Made by a program: the position numbers and the translations under genes. A stretch of 64,000 bases of DNA from assembly GCA_035041965.1 (NCBI GenBank), contig JAPYMA010000832.1, forward strand, positions 37,398 to 101,397, read 5' to 3'. The stretch is from Anisakis pegreffii. Taxonomy: Eukaryota > Nematoda > Chromadorea > Rhabditida > Anisakidae. The notes below the pieces were generated by a model. It was not told the DNA's origin. It searched no databases and saw only the letters and a program-made list of their open reading frames with translations. Below, in pieces: positions 62,930 to 64,000 of the stretch; within the stretch, counting starts at the first letter, position 1, and each line of letters starts with the position of its first letter.

Positions 62930-64000
62930 AGCGGCGATCGTCCGGAGAGTTATTCAGTCACCCGAGAAGGATTATTTGGCCATCTGGAAGAATAAATTGC
63001 TACTGAAAGCGGGATAATCATACAAAATAATATTTACTGCCTTCCTGATAATAATGTGAGTGCTGGTTACACAGGAGTTACTTTGCTCAATTGGATGTAA
63101 TCAGATGAATCAAAGCAATCTTTTTCCCTTCCCTTGCATTCTGTATTCCAATCCATCAATAAACATCATCACCACTCACTTATGAATATTTTTAACCTTA
63201 CATCCAAGCCTGTCGTCAGTGTTCCTTTCTGACGAATGATTTATTCATCTCATTAAACATTGTTTTAAAATGACTCCTTAATAGTTGAAGAGTTACCCAC
63301 TAATCAAGGGATAAAATTGGATTTACGCAATCACATCTGTTCCTCTACACATTCCTAATCATTACTTCAGGATTATGAACGTGACGAAGCTCAAATATTG
63401 TAGAACCTGAAGAGCCTCTTCTAGCTGGAAATTCGTCCATTGCTAAGACCTCAACCAACATTCTACCTGTCCCATATACCGCTCAGTAGCATTTTGTGAA
63501 CAGAACTGAATTTAATCACCTTTGATTCACTATTGCAGAATCATAGAAATTGTATTTTTTGAAAGTATCACTGTGGACACAACGCAACGTTGTAATATTA
63601 TTTATTATACTTCTTTCACTATAAATTTATAAATATATAAACTTTTGCAATATTTTTTCAATTTCATAATCACAAATACGATTATATTCATTAAAACATA
63701 CAAAATTAAATATTTAGTAAACAATTATATAATATCACAGTGAACACAAATGAATATCACAAAGAATACAGGAAAAACTAATGGAAACTCCATCAAAAAC
63801 GTACATTAAAGCAACTACATTCTGATACATTAAACTGCGGAGACTAGAGCTCAACCTCAAGCTTATCGCAGATGTCACATAACATATCGTAGAAACTACT
63901 AATATATTTGTCACAGATAATGAATGGCAAACAATTAATAATATTCGAGTAACTACTAATATTATTTCACGGCACATAATCACCGTTACAAACCAGGTGT
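62930..64000. other. Right-end stretch, no gene seen
   Basis: AT-rich, notably AT-only words at 63590-63720. The minus frame at 63735-63983 has no support. Confidence 0.5.

Noticed and set aside
1..64000. CRISPR arrays, bacterial operons, rRNA genes, spliced-leader RNA genes
   Set aside because: None of their hallmarks were seen on either strand; the recognisable genes are intron-rich and animal.

Overview
This window is nuclear DNA of an animal, most likely a nematode. Genes are split into many short exons with GT-AG introns, and the intergenic DNA is AT-rich and full of TTA/AAT microsatellites. The protein encoded at 37583-53342 matches, exon for exon, what I remember of Caenorhabditis elegans AHR-1, including its first 13 residues. 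Introns are mostly 100-1000 bp with one of 5.5 kb and genes are far apart. That is unlike Caenorhabditis and closer to larger nematode genomes such as ascarid-type ones; the species is inferred, not shown. I see no prokaryotic operons, CRISPR arrays, insertion sequences or complete transposons.

Layout. 62-4859 (-): exocyst subunit EXOC7/Exo70, 13 exons, first coding exon missing. 4866-5370 (+): coding-like but broken sequence directly abutting it. 5731-5807: tRNA-like element. 5.4-18.6 kb: long AT-rich stretch with short tandem repeats, two weak coding-like islands (8719-8867 and 10676-11093) and microsatellites. 18866-22202 (+): TOX-family HMG-box protein, 5 exons. 25961-29373 (-): mitochondrial D-2-hydroxyglutarate dehydrogenase, 8 exons, convergent with TOX. 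31916-33780 (-): Ser/Asn/Gln-rich protein of unknown family, 3 exons. 34.3-35.0 kb: unresolved GC-richer island. 36983-37159 (+): possible small membrane-protein exon. 37583-53342 (-): aryl hydrocarbon receptor (ahr-1), 17 exons. 53.3-64 kb: probable ahr-1 upstream region, then repeat-rich DNA with fold-back elements and no gene I can name.

The five well-supported genes do not form one pathway: vesicle tethering (EXOC7), chromatin/transcription (TOX), mitochondrial 2-hydroxyglutarate removal (D2HGDH), an unknown low-complexity protein, and bHLH-PAS transcription (AHR). All exon joins were checked for splice dinucleotides and reading phase; total lengths are whole codons in every case.

I did not find a clearly new biological system. 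The most useful leads are: loss of normally conserved active-site residues in D2HGDH; two related 51-55 nt imperfect hairpins about 0.9 kb apart near the right end; three fold-back or inverted-repeat elements; and the abrupt meeting of EXOC7 with broken opposite-strand coding sequence at about 4860, which may be a real gene remnant or an assembly join.
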